64,000 nt of DNA from Eubacteriales bacterium (lineage in GTDB: Bacteria; Bacillota; Clostridia; Lachnospirales; Lachnospiraceae): NCBI GenBank assembly GCA_030536555.1, contig JAUNPU010000011.1, forward strand, positions 36,572 to 100,571, given 5' to 3'. Positions 27,315 through 36,600 of this stretch are shown here, one piece after another. The number at the start of each line of letters is the position of its first letter. Within the stretch, counting starts at the first letter, position 1. The position numbers were made by a program, and so were the translations under genes. The notes under the pieces are model-generated. The model saw only the letters and a program-made list of their open reading frames with translations, was not told the DNA's origin and did not search any database.

Positions 27315-29636
27315 ATGGGTAAATGGAGACAAAAGATGGCAGCGGCGCTGATTGTGTCGATGATGATGGGAACAGTCTCGGCGGGGTCAGTATTTGCCGA
27401 GGAGAATCCTGGTAAGCGGTACTGGGAACAGACTGCAGATGGCTGGATTTTCTGGCGGGGGCAGCCAGATAAGGATGGAAACTGGTGTCATGTGAATCGT
27501 GTGGTAAAAATGAATGAGAAACGGGGAACATTTACTTACTGCTTCAACGAGGATGGTATCATGAACGGCGATGAGATTGTGACTCTTTCGGACAGACAGT
27601 ACAACACACTGCTGGAGAGTCAGGGACTTAACCCGGATACCTATATACCGGAGGCAGAGATTCTGGATGAAGATGCGATCAGTTATGTGGACGGGGAGAT
27701 CAGCCATGAAATCTATGTGTATCCGGATGGTCCGGTAGCATTTGACGAGTGGGTGGTTCTGGACAGCGAAGGACATCTGGCATCTGACCCGGACGAGGAG
27801 GGGTGCGGCTGGTATTATTTTGGCGAAGATGGTCTGATGGCGAAGAACCGGGAAGTCAAAGGCGAGACAGGAAAAGGCACGATGACATTTCGTCTGGGGA
27901 CTGATGGAAAGATGATTTCCAGCGCTTTTGCAGCTGAGAAAACATTGGATGAAGAGTCAGGTTTGACGACCAGCAAATATTACAATCATATGGGAGAATC
28001 CATTGCCGATAAGTGGCAGTATATTGACGAACACTGGTATTCCTTTGATGGAGAAGGATATTATAACGTTGGTGTAGCATCTGACTCAGATGCGAAATTT
28101 GACGAGAAGGGCTGGCTGAAAGATGGACAGGCGAGAAAAGAGCCGGATATTCATGCTGTGAAACTTTCAGATGAAAAGACAGACAAGACTGTGGCGGTCG
28201 GTAAACCGGTGGAACTGAAATTCACCATTGAGCTTGCCAGTCCCAGCAATGTAGAGCCAGACTGGAAGTTTGTTCAGAGCCGTCATGACATCTGGAATAA
28301 GGTAACCTTCACGGACAGCGGCGTGGCAAACCTTGGAGTGAAGTCCTATCAGGCAAAGAGAGGACCATTGGAGGCAGGAGAGGATAAACTGACAAAGCAT
28401 GTCACCATCATCTATACACCGCTCATTCCGTGTGAGACAGAGGTTCGCCTTATGATTGACGATTGGGAGAGTGCTCCTTATACCGTGAACGCTACGGCAG
28501 GAACAGCCGCAGCCAAAGGTGATGTTATCAAGACTATGCTGTCTGCCAAGGATGGTATTGCCGGCGAGATGGACAGTGCGTTGAATCCGATCGTTGTAAA
28601 AGAAAATATTTCCATGATGTTCAATGAGGATGTACAGGAGGATGAGCGGGCAGAACTGAAAGATGTCTGGATGACCCGGAAATCATCTGTAGCAGAGCTG
28701 GGCGCTCAGTATGCTATGGCAAATCTGGTTCAGGAAAATACGGCAGAGGTGTCTGATGGCGCATTGGAGCTTCTGGGCGATGTGGATGTGGAGAAGATTC
28801 AGGCGGCAGGTGTGAGCCTGAATGCCGAGAACGGAGAGATGGTCGGTCTTGCCATTGCAGAGCCGAATGAAAAACCGGAGCTGAATCTGGGTGAGGCGCA
28901 GGCGGCAGAACGTCTGGATGTGGATATTTCTGTTCTGGTGGATGGCGATGAGAAATCAAAGCTGGAGATTCCGGCAATTCTGACAATGCCGCTTCCGGAA
29001 GAGTTTGACGGAAAGAAAGTTACCGTATACCATACCGCAGACGGCGGAGAGCCGGAGGAAATCACTTCCGGTACAGCGAGTGGCGGAGCGGTGAGCTTTG
29101 CAGCGGATGAATTCAGTACCTATACGTTTGTGGTCACCGGCACGGCAGGTGAGGACAAACCGGGCGAAGATAAACCGAATGAAGACAAACCGGGCGAGGA
29201 CAAACCGAACGAAGAAAAACCGGGCGGAAACACAGGAGACAGTGGAAGTTCCAGCGGTTCCGGCAGCTCCGACACCAGCGTCAGCGGTCAGTGGATTCAG
29301 GATGAGGTCGGCTGGTGGTATCGTTACAATGACGGAACCTATCCGGTCAGCATCTGGAAGCAGCTGTCCTACAACAATGTGACCGACTGGTATCATTTCA
29401 ATGCGGCAGGTTATATGGATTCCGGCTGGTATACAGACGAACACAGCGATGTGTTCTATCTGAATCCGGTTTCCAATGGCTTCAAGGGCGCGATGCAGAC
29501 TGGATGGCGGTTCATCGACCAGAAATGGTTCTACTTCAACCCGGTTTCTGACGGAAGAAAGGGAGCCATGATAAAGGATACCACGGTGGACGGATATTAC
29601 ATTGACAAGACCGGAGTGTGCAGAGACAAACAGTAA
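27315..29636 (+). CDS. Secreted protein with C-terminal choline/glucan-binding-type repeats
   Basis: A 773-residue protein with a clear signal peptide (KWRQKMAAALIVSMMMGTVSAGSVFAEE). Residues 30-270 contain aromatic YWEQTADGW, GWYYFGEDGLM and WYSFDGEGYY units, degenerate cell-wall-binding repeats. The middle (about 275-610) is a beta-rich region I cannot assign to a family. A hydrophilic linker of alternating EDKPGEDKPN and a Ser/Gly stretch follow. The C terminus carries further repeats (GWWYRYNDGTYP, DWYHFNAAGYMDSGWY, KWFYFNPVSDGRKGAM) of the CW_1 type that bind wall teichoic-acid choline or glucans. No sortase signal is present. AAGGAGG lies 8 nt upstream. The homopolymeric G tract in the promoter suggests variable expression. 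Confidence 0.82.
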   Translation: MGKWRQKMAAALIVSMMMGTVSAGSVFAEENPGKRYWEQTADGWIFWRGQPDKDGNWCHVNRVVKMNEKRGTFTYCFNEDGIMNGDEIVTLSDRQYNTLLESQGLNPDTYIPEAEILDEDAISYVDGEISHEIYVYPDGPVAFDEWVVLDSEGHLASDPDEEGCGWYYFGEDGLMAKNREVKGETGKGTMTFRLGTDGKMISSAFAAEKTLDEESGLTTSKYYNHMGESIADKWQYIDEHWYSFDGEGYYNVGVASDSDAKFDEKGWLKDGQARKEPDIHAVKLSDEKTDKTVAVGKPVELKFTIELASPSNVEPDWKFVQSRHDIWNKVTFTDSGVANLGVKSYQAKRGPLEAGEDKLTKHVTIIYTPLIPCETEVRLMIDDWESAPYTVNATAGTAAAKGDVIKTMLSAKDGIAGEMDSALNPIVVKENISMMFNEDVQEDERAELKDVWMTRKSSVAELGAQYAMANLVQENTAEVSDGALELLGDVDVEKIQAAGVSLNAENGEMVGLAIAEPNEKPELNLGEAQAAERLDVDISVLVDGDEKSKLEIPAILTMPLPEEFDGKKVTVYHTADGGEPEEITSGTASGGAVSFAADEFSTYTFVVTGTAGEDKPGEDKPNEDKPGEDKPNEEKPGGNTGDSGSSSGSGSSDTSVSGQWIQDEVGWWYRYNDGTYPVSIWKQLSYNNVTDWYHFNAAGYMDSGWYTDEHSDVFYLNPVSNGFKGAMQTGWRFIDQKWFYFNPVSDGRKGAMIKDTTVDGYYIDKTGVCRDKQ

Positions 29637-29645
29637 ATGGCAGCG

Positions 29646-29681
29646 GGAACGGGCGGTAGTTTGACGCCCGTTCCTGTTTTT
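29646..29681 (+). terminator. Intrinsic terminator after the cell-wall-binding protein gene
   Basis: GGAACGGGCG (29646-29655) pairs with CGCCCGTTCC (29665-29674), followed by TGTTTTT. Confidence 0.87.
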
Positions 29682-29724
29682 GCCTGCAGAAGAAAAAATA
29701 AAGCAAAAAGGCATGAAAATCCAC

Positions 29725-29753
29725 TTGCAAAGGTCAATGTTCTATGGTATACT
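29725..29753 (+). promoter_or_regulatory. rpmE promoter
   Basis: TTGCAA (29725-29730), a 17-bp spacer, TATACT (29748-29753); the leader is about 95 nt. Confidence 0.75.
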
Positions 29754-29854
29754 TACAAAGCTGTTTATAGACGTGAGGTGATTTTAACAGTACGGTTTGA
29801 GACTGTTAGATGATCACAGTACTATATAATTGAGAAAGTGAAGAGGTGAAAATC

Positions 29855-30058
29855 ATGAGAGAAGGAATCCATCCAGAGTACTATCAGGCAAAGGTTACCT
29901 GCAACTGCGGCAACGAGTTCGTAACCGGTTCTACCAAGAAGGAAATCCACGTGGAGGTTTGCTCCAAGTGCCACTCTTTCTATACCGGTCAGCAGAAAGC
30001 TGCATCTGCACGTGGTCGTATTGAGAAGTTCAACAAGAAGTACGGCGTTAACGCATAA
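29855..30058 (+). CDS. rpmE: 50S ribosomal protein L31, zinc form
   Basis: A 67-residue protein of the large subunit that bridges to the small subunit. Cysteines in CNCGNEF and [14 protein letters not shown] mark the zinc-binding C+ type, which also acts as a zinc reserve in other bacteria. I chose ATG 29855 ([14 protein letters not shown], as in relatives), with AGAGGTG upstream, over an in-frame GTG at 29846. The order rpmE, DUF1385, prmC, prfA is a recurrent Clostridia arrangement. Confidence 0.96.
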   Translation: MREGIHPEYYQAKVTCNCGNEFVTGSTKKEIHVEVCSKCHSFYTGQQKAASARGRIEKFNKKYGVNA

Positions 30059-30079
30059 TAAGCATAACACGAGCGAAGT

Positions 30080-30123
30080 AAGGTTGAGACTTAAGTGGAG
30101 ACACTTATTGGCTCAACCTTTTT
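30080..30123 (+). terminator. Intrinsic terminator after rpmE
   Basis: AAGGTTGAG (30080-30088) pairs with CTCAACCTT (30112-30120), an inner TAAGTG/CACTTA stem sits inside, and T residues follow. Read-through would supply the downstream genes. Confidence 0.82.
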
Positions 30124-30190
30124 CATTGCCATGCATATCAGGAAACGCGCCGGTGACGCGTTTCCTGATTATAGAAAAGAGGAGATTACC

Positions 30191-31150
30191 ATGAAGTATT
30201 CCGGTATCGGCGGCCAGGCCGTCATAGAAGGAATCATGATGAAAAATAAAGACGATTACGCCACGGCGGTTCGCAAGCCCAACGGCGAGATCGAGATTCA
30301 GAAAGAGAAGTATGTCAGCATGTCGGAGAAGGTAAAGCTCTTTGGGTTGCCGTTTGTACGGGGGGTGTTCAGCTTTGCGGATTCCATGATTCTGGGCATG
30401 CGCACCCTGAGCTTTTCTGCCAGCTTCTTCGAGGATGACGAGGACTCGGAGCCGGGGAAGTTCGAGCTGTGGCTTGACAAGGTGTTCGGGGAGAAGGTCG
30501 AGAAGGTGCTGATGGGATTTGTGATGGTATTTTCCGTGGTGATGGCGATTGCCATCTTCATGGTGCTACCGCTGCTGATCGCCAATGTATTTCGCCTGGT
30601 GATTCACTCGGAGACGGTGATGGCGGTGCTTGAGGGCGTGATCCGGATCGCGATCTTTGTCACCTACATCAAGCTGATCTCCCGGATGGAGGACATCCGG
30701 CGCACCTTTATGTATCACGGTGCGGAGCATAAGTGCATCAACTGTCTGGAGCACGGCATGACCCTGACGGTGGACCATGTGCGGGCGAGTTCCAAGCAGC
30801 ACAAGCGCTGCGGAACCAGCTTTCTGATCATTGTCATGATTATCAGTATCCTGTTCTTTATGGTAGTCCGGGTGGACAATGTATGGATGCGGATCGTCAG
30901 CCGGATCATTCTGGTTCCGGTGATTGCAGGGGTATCTTATGAGTTCCTGCGTCTGGCGGGACGGAGTGATTCTGCGCTGGTGAACCTGCTCAGCAAGCCG
31001 GGCATGTGGATGCAGAACCTGACCACGAAGGAGCCGGATGACAGTATGATCGAGGTGGCGATTGCTGCGGTCAACGAGGTATTTGACTGGAAGGCATATC
31101 TGCGGGAGAACTTCCCGGAGACGGAGATTCCGGAGGAGGAGCCGTCATGA
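30191..31150 (+). CDS. DUF1385 family membrane protein
   Basis: A 319-residue protein starting MKYSGIGGQAVIEGIMMKNKDDYATAVRKPNG, the typical DUF1385 opening. It has several hydrophobic helices (VLMGFVMVFSVVMAIAIFMVLPLLIANV; AVLEGVIRIAIFVTYI; FLIIVMIISILFFMVV) and the conserved core YHGAEHKCINCLEHG. The molecular function of this family is not established. GAGGAG precedes ATG 30191; longer in-frame starts would run back through the rpmE terminator and are unlikely. Its stop overlaps the prmC start by four nucleotides, so the two are translationally coupled. Confidence 0.88.
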   Translation: MKYSGIGGQAVIEGIMMKNKDDYATAVRKPNGEIEIQKEKYVSMSEKVKLFGLPFVRGVFSFADSMILGMRTLSFSASFFEDDEDSEPGKFELWLDKVFGEKVEKVLMGFVMVFSVVMAIAIFMVLPLLIANVFRLVIHSETVMAVLEGVIRIAIFVTYIKLISRMEDIRRTFMYHGAEHKCINCLEHGMTLTVDHVRASSKQHKRCGTSFLIIVMIISILFFMVVRVDNVWMRIVSRIILVPVIAGVSYEFLRLAGRSDSALVNLLSKPGMWMQNLTTKEPDDSMIEVAIAAVNEVFDWKAYLRENFPETEIPEEEPS

Positions 31151-32100
31151 CGCTGTTTCATTTACTGACGGAAGGCACCCGCGCTCTGGAGCAGTCCGGC
31201 AATCCGGATGCGGGAAATGACGCGAAGCAGCTATTGCTTGCGGCGTTTCATCTGGATACGGTCCACTTCCTGCTGAACCGGATGCAGGAGCTGGAGGACA
31301 ATGATTACAACCGCTCCTGTACGGACCTTTACCACTCCATGATTCAGAAGCGCAGGAGACGGATTCCCCAGCAGCAGATTCTGGGCTGCCAGGAGTTTAT
31401 GGGGTTGAATTTTTATGTAAATAAGCATGTACTGATTCCACGTCAGGATACGGAGACGCTGGTGGAGCGGGTGCTGGAGGAGCAGTGCGGCGGCAGGATG
31501 CCGGGAGCCGGATGCGGCGCCGGCACGGTGCCGGGACATGAGCCGGATGGCAGCACAGCGCCGGGCATTGCGGGCAGGACACTTCTGGATCTCTGCACCG
31601 GTTCGGGCTGTATCGCCATCAGCCTTGCGGTGAAGGGAGACTTCGCTTCGGTAACTGCCACGGACATTTCCGGGGAGGCGCTGAAGGTGGCGCGAAGGAA
31701 TGCGGATGCCCATGGGTGTGCAGACCGGATGGAGTTTTTGCAGGGAGATCTGTTTGAGGCACTTGCAGGAGCGGATGTGCCACAGAGATTCGACGTCATC
31801 ACCTCCAATCCGCCCTACATTCCCACGGCAGTCATTAAGACGCTGGAGCCGGAGGTGCGGGAGCATGAGCCCATGCTGGCGCTGGACGGCACTGAGGACG
31901 GGCTTCATTTCTACAGAAGGATCGCGGCGGAGGCAGGCGCGTTCCTAAAGGACGGCGGCGCCATTTATCTGGAGATCGGGTACGACCAGGGCGAGGCGGT
32001 CAGCGGACTGCTGCGCGAGGCAGGATATACGGATGTGCTGGTTCTTAAGGACCTGCCGGGCAATGACCGGGTGGTGCGTGCCAGCTGGACAGAACATTAA
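31147..32100 (+). CDS. prmC: Release factor glutamine methyltransferase PrmC
   Basis: A 317-residue SAM-dependent enzyme that methylates the Gln of the GGQ motif in release factors, the next gene's product. The N-terminal helical substrate-binding domain is followed by the LIPRQDTETLVE motif. The SAM-binding loop is LLDLCTGSGCIAISLA and the catalytic motif NPPYIP lies near residue 221. A Gly/Ala/Pro-rich insertion of about 25 residues (around 116-140) interrupts the region between LIPRQDTE and the SAM loop. Overlap with the upstream gene and a 15-nt gap to prfA indicate one operon. Confidence 0.95.
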   Translation: MTLFHLLTEGTRALEQSGNPDAGNDAKQLLLAAFHLDTVHFLLNRMQELEDNDYNRSCTDLYHSMIQKRRRRIPQQQILGCQEFMGLNFYVNKHVLIPRQDTETLVERVLEEQCGGRMPGAGCGAGTVPGHEPDGSTAPGIAGRTLLDLCTGSGCIAISLAVKGDFASVTATDISGEALKVARRNADAHGCADRMEFLQGDLFEALAGADVPQRFDVITSNPPYIPTAVIKTLEPEVREHEPMLALDGTEDGLHFYRRIAAEAGAFLKDGGAIYLEIGYDQGEAVSGLLREAGYTDVLVLKDLPGNDRVVRASWTEH

Positions 32101-32115
32101 GAAGGAGGAACTCCC

Positions 32116-33189
32116 ATGTTTGATAAATTAGAGGATATACTGATTCACTATGAGGAGGTCATGCTGGCGTTAAATGAGCCGGGTGTGACGGACGATCAGA
32201 GACGGTTTCAGAAGCTGATGATCGAGCAGGCGAATCTGGCACCGATTGTGGAGGCGTACAAGGCATACAAGCAGGCGAAGCAGGACATCGAGGACAGCCT
32301 GGCGCTTCTGGAAGAGGAGAGCGACGAGGAGATGCGCGAGCTGGCGAAGGAGGAGCTTTCCGACGCCAAGAAGCGGGTGGAGGAGTTAGAGCAGGAGCTT
32401 AAGATCCTGCTGCTGCCGAAGGACCCCAACGATGACAAGAACATCATTCTGGAGATCCGTGCAGGCGCAGGCGGCGACGAGGCGGCATTATTTGCGGCTG
32501 AGCTGTACCGCATGTATGTGAACTATGCGGAGAGCCAGCGCTGGAAGGTTGAGATCATCAACGTCAGCGAGAACGGCATCGGCGGCTTCAAGGAAGTGGA
32601 GGCCATGATTACCGGCAAGGGCGCTTATTCCAAGTTAAAGTACGAGAGCGGCGTTCACCGGGTACAGCGTGTGCCGGAGACCGAGTCCGGCGGACGTATC
32701 CACACCTCCACGGCGACGGTTGCCGTGATGCCGGAGGCAGAGGAGGTGGACGTACAGATCGACTTAAATGACTGCCGTATCGACGTTATGCGTGCGTCAG
32801 GTAACGGCGGACAGTGTGTCAATACCACCGACTCTGCGGTGCGTCTGACCCATATGCCTACGGGTATCGTGATCTACAGCCAGACGGAGAAGTCCCAGCT
32901 GCAGAACAAGGAGAAGGCATTCCGCCTGCTGCGTTCCAAGCTGTATGATCTGGAGCTGGAGAAGAAGCAGAGTGCAGAGGCGGCAGAGCGCCGCAGCCAG
33001 ATCGGAACCGGCGACCGTTCCGAGAAGATCCGTACCTACAACTTCCCGCAGGGACGTGTGACCGACCACCGGATCAACCTGACCCTGTATAAGCTTGACA
33101 AGATCATGAACGGAGATATTCAGGATATTCTGGATGCCTGCATTGCGGCTGATCAGGCAGCGAAGCTGGCGAAGATGCAGGAGAACTGA
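32116..33189 (+). CDS. prfA: Peptide chain release factor 1
   Basis: A 357-residue RF1 that releases peptides at UAA and UAG codons. The GGQ tripeptide ([18 protein letters not shown]) sits near residue 232. The stop-codon-reading PxT motif appears as PET in [14 protein letters not shown], consistent with RF1 rather than RF2. The domain order and length are standard. AAGGAGG precedes the ATG. It ends the rpmE-DUF1385-prmC-prfA run. Confidence 0.97.
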   Translation: MFDKLEDILIHYEEVMLALNEPGVTDDQRRFQKLMIEQANLAPIVEAYKAYKQAKQDIEDSLALLEEESDEEMRELAKEELSDAKKRVEELEQELKILLLPKDPNDDKNIILEIRAGAGGDEAALFAAELYRMYVNYAESQRWKVEIINVSENGIGGFKEVEAMITGKGAYSKLKYESGVHRVQRVPETESGGRIHTSTATVAVMPEAEEVDVQIDLNDCRIDVMRASGNGGQCVNTTDSAVRLTHMPTGIVIYSQTEKSQLQNKEKAFRLLRSKLYDLELEKKQSAEAAERRSQIGTGDRSEKIRTYNFPQGRVTDHRINLTLYKLDKIMNGDIQDILDACIAADQAAKLAKMQEN

Positions 33190-33210
33190 TTATTACCAGA
33201 GCAAATATAA

Positions 33211-33279
33211 AAACCCCTTTTCCCATCACCGGTTGTCATGGCAGTGCGCCTGACTTTGGGTGACGGGAAGAGGGGGTTT
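33211..33279. terminator. Bidirectional terminator between prfA and a convergent regulator gene
   Basis: A long stem pairs AAACCCC and CCCATCACC (33211-33230) with GGTGACGGG and GGGGGTTT (33259-33279). A and T tracts on both sides fit use from either direction. Confidence 0.75.
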
Positions 33280-33293
33280 GTGATTAAACGGAA

Positions 33294-34517
33294 TTATTCA
33301 GCTTCCGGCGCCATCTCGGCAGCGGTTGCCGGTGCGATCGCCTGAAGGGAATAGGTTACGTTCAGCTCCTTGCGGACGTAGAGCTTCCGGAAGTTGCGAA
33401 CGATACGCTGCATGACCACTTCGCCGTTCTCGTGGGAGGTGGTGGGCAGCATGACCAGATACTGGCTGACGCTGTAGCGGGTGTAGGCATCCCCGCGCCG
33501 AAGGGAGGATGCAATGGCGGTATCCATGTGGTTCATGGCACGGGTGGTGATAAACGGCTTCGGAAGCTCGCCGCCTTCATCGCTGATCGTCACCAGTCCC
33601 AGATAGATTGAGTCACCGGTGCGGGCGATGGTGCGCCGCTCTAACTGGTACAGATCCCGAAATACCGGGTATTCGCAGCAGTATGCACCGGAAGGATGAC
33701 TTGCCTCCTTCATGGAATCCTGAATAACAGAGAGATCTGCAGCAATGCCGTGCTCCTTGTCCTGAATCAGCTTGTAAAGCTCCTTAAGCTGCTCGGAAGG
33801 TGTGATGGCAAACTCATTGTAAAACATGTTCGTAGTGTGCTGATAATGTTCCAGAGCCTGCATCTGCTTACCCTGGTTGTACAGGGAGTAGATCAGGTGA
33901 TAGTGGAAGTTGTCATCAAACGGCTCAATTTCAATGGCTTTCCGGCACAGGCTGCTGATTCTGGCCCAGGCTTCCTGCTCGGTCAGCAGATCGATGGCCT
34001 GATGGGCAGCCTGAATGAACTGGGAATGATAGTAGGTGCTGAGCGGAATCACCCAGGCTTCACAGCCGGACTTGGGGAGATAGTCTCCCTGATACAGCTC
34101 CAGCGCCTGCAGCAGCAGGTCAAGCCGCTCCTCGTCGGAGCGCGTCGAGTCATTGCTTCGTGCAAGCAGATCATCAAACAGATCCGTGTCCACGGTCAGT
34201 TCAATGCGGGGATTCCAGGCATAGGTGCCCCGCCTCTGAATAACCAGATCGTGAGGTGGAATCCCGAAGGGCTCCAGCAGCTTTCTGGTGCGGAAAACCA
34301 GTGTTTTCAGTGCACCGCCGGGATTGACGCTCTGGTTCTCGGACCAGATCAGGTCGATCAGTTCACCGGAGGAAACCTCACGGTTCCGGAATGCAATCAG
34401 ATATTCCAGAATACTCCAGGGTTTCTTTGACTGATGAGTCTGGTCGGTGATTGTAATGTCGTTGATTGTCATACAAAATCCACCGAGCATCTGTACTTTT
34501 GCAGTGATTGTGTCCAT
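33294..34517 (-). CDS. SARP/BTAD-type transcriptional regulator with a degenerate GGDEF-like C-terminal domain
   Basis: A 407-residue protein. Residues 1-100 form an OmpR-like winged helix (VQMLGGFCMTINDITITDQTHQ; LKTLVFRTRKLLEPFG). Residues about 110-255 match the bacterial transcriptional activation domain of TPR-like helices (ALELYQGDYLPKSGCEAWV, LCRKAIEIEPFDDNFHYHLI). The last about 120 residues resemble a GGDEF fold in which the catalytic loop is lost: RRGDAYTRYSVSQYLVMLP stands where active enzymes read R-x-GGDEF. It is therefore probably a ligand-sensing or structural module, not a cyclase. The downstream symporter gene also lies on the minus strand but has a separate ribosome-binding site and lies upstream in transcription order. 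The regulated genes are unknown. Confidence 0.75.
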   Translation of the reverse strand: MDTITAKVQMLGGFCMTINDITITDQTHQSKKPWSILEYLIAFRNREVSSGELIDLIWSENQSVNPGGALKTLVFRTRKLLEPFGIPPHDLVIQRRGTYAWNPRIELTVDTDLFDDLLARSNDSTRSDEERLDLLLQALELYQGDYLPKSGCEAWVIPLSTYYHSQFIQAAHQAIDLLTEQEAWARISSLCRKAIEIEPFDDNFHYHLIYSLYNQGKQMQALEHYQHTTNMFYNEFAITPSEQLKELYKLIQDKEHGIAADLSVIQDSMKEASHPSGAYCCEYPVFRDLYQLERRTIARTGDSIYLGLVTISDEGGELPKPFITTRAMNHMDTAIASSLRRGDAYTRYSVSQYLVMLPTTSHENGEVVMQRIVRNFRKLYVRKELNVTYSLQAIAPATAAEMAPEAE

Positions 34518-34666
34518 AAATAAGCCCCCTTCTCAGTAACCGGCAGTTTTACTATATAAATAATATAACTCATAAAGTATGCTGTATTGTAACTATTATT
34601 TTATAAAAAATAAGAGAATAAGTCCAGTACAAATTGTGATTATTTATGCAAAATACGGGATTTTTG

Positions 34667-34714
34667 AAAAAAACCGGCAGAAATCTGTGCGCAGGGCTCA
34701 AATTTCTGCCGGTT
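34667..34714 (-). terminator. Intrinsic terminator of the symporter gene (minus strand)
   Basis: AACCGGCAGAAAT (34672-34684) pairs with ATTTCTGCCGGTT (34702-34714). Read on the minus strand the stem is followed by a run of T (34667-34673). Confidence 0.86.
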
Positions 34715-34726
34715 ACAAAGATTGTA

Positions 34727-36262
34727 TTACTTTCCGATGGAATCAAATTCTCTGCAGATATCCTCGGAAGGAGCGGCAGTAGTCAGAGATACGATTACAA
34801 TCGCCAGACAAGCCACGATAAATGCCGGAAGCAGCTCGTAGATGCCCCACACGCCGCCCATGGGCTTAATCAGGTATTTCCACAGAAATACCATCACGCC
34901 GCCGGAAATCATGCCGGCAAGTGCGCCCTGCAGGTTGCTGCGCTTCCAGAATAACGCGAACAGCACGACCGGTCCGAAGGCTGCGCCGAAGCCTGCCCAT
35001 GCGAAGGATACGATGGTAAATACGGAGCTGTCCGGATTCCATGCCAGCACAACAGCAATCAGGGAGATGCCAAGAACCGTGAGCCGGGCTGCGGTCATGG
35101 AAGCTTTGGCGCTCATTTTGATCTTCATAAAGTCCTGCAGCAGATTCTGTGAGACACCGGAAGCGGCGGTCAGCAGCTGGGAATCTGCGGTGGACATGGT
35201 GCATGCCAGAATACCTGCCAGAACCACGCCTGCCACAACAGCAGCCAGCAGACCATGCTCACCAAGCAGTCCGGCAAAGGTGATGATGACGGTCTCAGAC
35301 TCGGAGCTGGTGGCAAACAGCGGAAGTGCGCCGGCTTTGGATGCCGCGAGACCGATGATGCCGATCAGGATTGCCACAAACATGGAAATCACCACCCAGA
35401 CAGACGCAATGCGGCGGGACAGGGTCAGCTTGTTTTCATCTTCGATTGCCATGAAACGCAGCAGGATGTGGGGCATGCCGAAGTAGCCAAGTCCCCATGC
35501 CATGGTGGACACGATGGTCAGCAGGCTGTAGGGAGTTGAAGTATTGTCCGCCATATTGTGCATCTGCGTCATACTTAAGTAGCCTGCCATGGAGCGTGCA
35601 TTGTCCATAACCGCATCCCAGCCCCCAGCCACATGAACACCGAATGCCACGATGATCACCAGTGAGATGGTCATGACGATACTCTGAATCAGGTCGGTGG
35701 TGGACACTGCCATAAATCCGCCCATGATGGTGTAGCCCACGATCACGATGGCGCCGACGATCATGGCGATGTGGTAATTTACGCCGAACAGACTTGCGAA
35801 CAGAGTTCCGATCGCCTTAAAGCCGGATGCGGTGTAAGGAATGAAGAAAATCAGGATGATGATGGCTGCGATGCACATCAGGATATTCTTCTGATCCCGG
35901 TAACGTCTGGAGAAAAAGTCCGGAATGGTGATGGCATTGCATGCCACCGAGTATCTGCGCAGCCGCTTTGCCACGATCAGCCAGTTCAAATAGGTTCCCA
36001 CTGCCAGACCGAGAGCGGTCCAGCCCGCATCGGAGATACCGGTTAAGTACGCCACGCCTGGCAGTCCCATCAGCAGCCAGCTGCTCATATCAGAAGCCTC
36101 TGCGCTCATTGCGGTTACTAACGGTCCAAGTTTGCGACCGCCCAGATAGAATTCGTCGGTGTTGTCACCGCTGCCCTTTTTGCTGAAATAAAATCCTACA
36201 TAGACCATCACGATCAGATAAACGATGATGGAAAACAGCATTCCCAAATGCCCTGTACTCAT
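34727..36262 (-). CDS. putP: Sodium/proline symporter (SSS family, PutP)
   Basis: A 511-residue transporter with about 13 membrane helices. The SSS signature is clear: DEFYLGGRKLGPLVTAMSAEASDMSSWLLMGLPG near the N terminus matches the sodium- and proline-binding region of PutP, and GGFMAVSTTDLIQ and TMSTADSQLLTAAS follow. It would import L-proline with Na+. I chose the start at 36262 because AGGAGG precedes that ATG; in-frame upstream codons would add a non-family extension. It is monocistronic with its own terminator. Confidence 0.9.
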   Translation of the reverse strand: MSTGHLGMLFSIIVYLIVMVYVGFYFSKKGSGDNTDEFYLGGRKLGPLVTAMSAEASDMSSWLLMGLPGVAYLTGISDAGWTALGLAVGTYLNWLIVAKRLRRYSVACNAITIPDFFSRRYRDQKNILMCIAAIIILIFFIPYTASGFKAIGTLFASLFGVNYHIAMIVGAIVIVGYTIMGGFMAVSTTDLIQSIVMTISLVIIVAFGVHVAGGWDAVMDNARSMAGYLSMTQMHNMADNTSTPYSLLTIVSTMAWGLGYFGMPHILLRFMAIEDENKLTLSRRIASVWVVISMFVAILIGIIGLAASKAGALPLFATSSESETVIITFAGLLGEHGLLAAVVAGVVLAGILACTMSTADSQLLTAASGVSQNLLQDFMKIKMSAKASMTAARLTVLGISLIAVVLAWNPDSSVFTIVSFAWAGFGAAFGPVVLFALFWKRSNLQGALAGMISGGVMVFLWKYLIKPMGGVWGIYELLPAFIVACLAIVIVSLTTAAPSEDICREFDSIGK

Positions 36263-36486
36263 AATCTGCCTCCTCAAAGCCATAATGGAGCCATTATAGC
36301 ATGGTGGAAAATAGAACGCAATAGAGAACCAGGTACAGAACAAATACTAGACGATTATAGAGATATATATGAGAAAATAATGTAAATACAAGAAAAACAG
36401 ACTAGACGATATATGAAAATAAAATTAATACAAAAAGGAAAATATGGATACGGAACGAGGGAGAGGAGAAAACAGCCACGGACTGT
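36263..36486. other. Intergenic region without a gene
   Basis: An AT-rich stretch upstream of putP (minus strand) containing two similar CTAGACGATwTA segments near 36348 and 36403. No gene is supported on either strand. Confidence 0.5.
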
Positions 36487-36600
36487 GGGCGAAAGGCAGC
36501 AGGAAAAGCAGACCTGGCACTTACGGGTGGAAGGCAGCAGGAAAAGCAGCTCCGGCACCTATGGGCGAAAGGCAGCAGGAAAAGCAGCTCCGGCATTTAC
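36487..36600. repeat. Three tandem 38-bp repeats
   Basis: Units start GGGCGAAAGGCAGCAGGAAA and run 36487-36524, 36525-36562 and 36563-36600. A fourth partial unit (GGGCGGAAG) continues into the end of the convergent tetR gene. Units differ at a few positions. The array reaches the tetR stop codon, so repeat slippage could change the end of that protein. Confidence 0.88.

Noticed and set aside
36487..36600. Possible CRISPR array at the 38-bp repeats
   Set aside because: The repeats are directly adjacent with no variable spacers and no cas genes are near.
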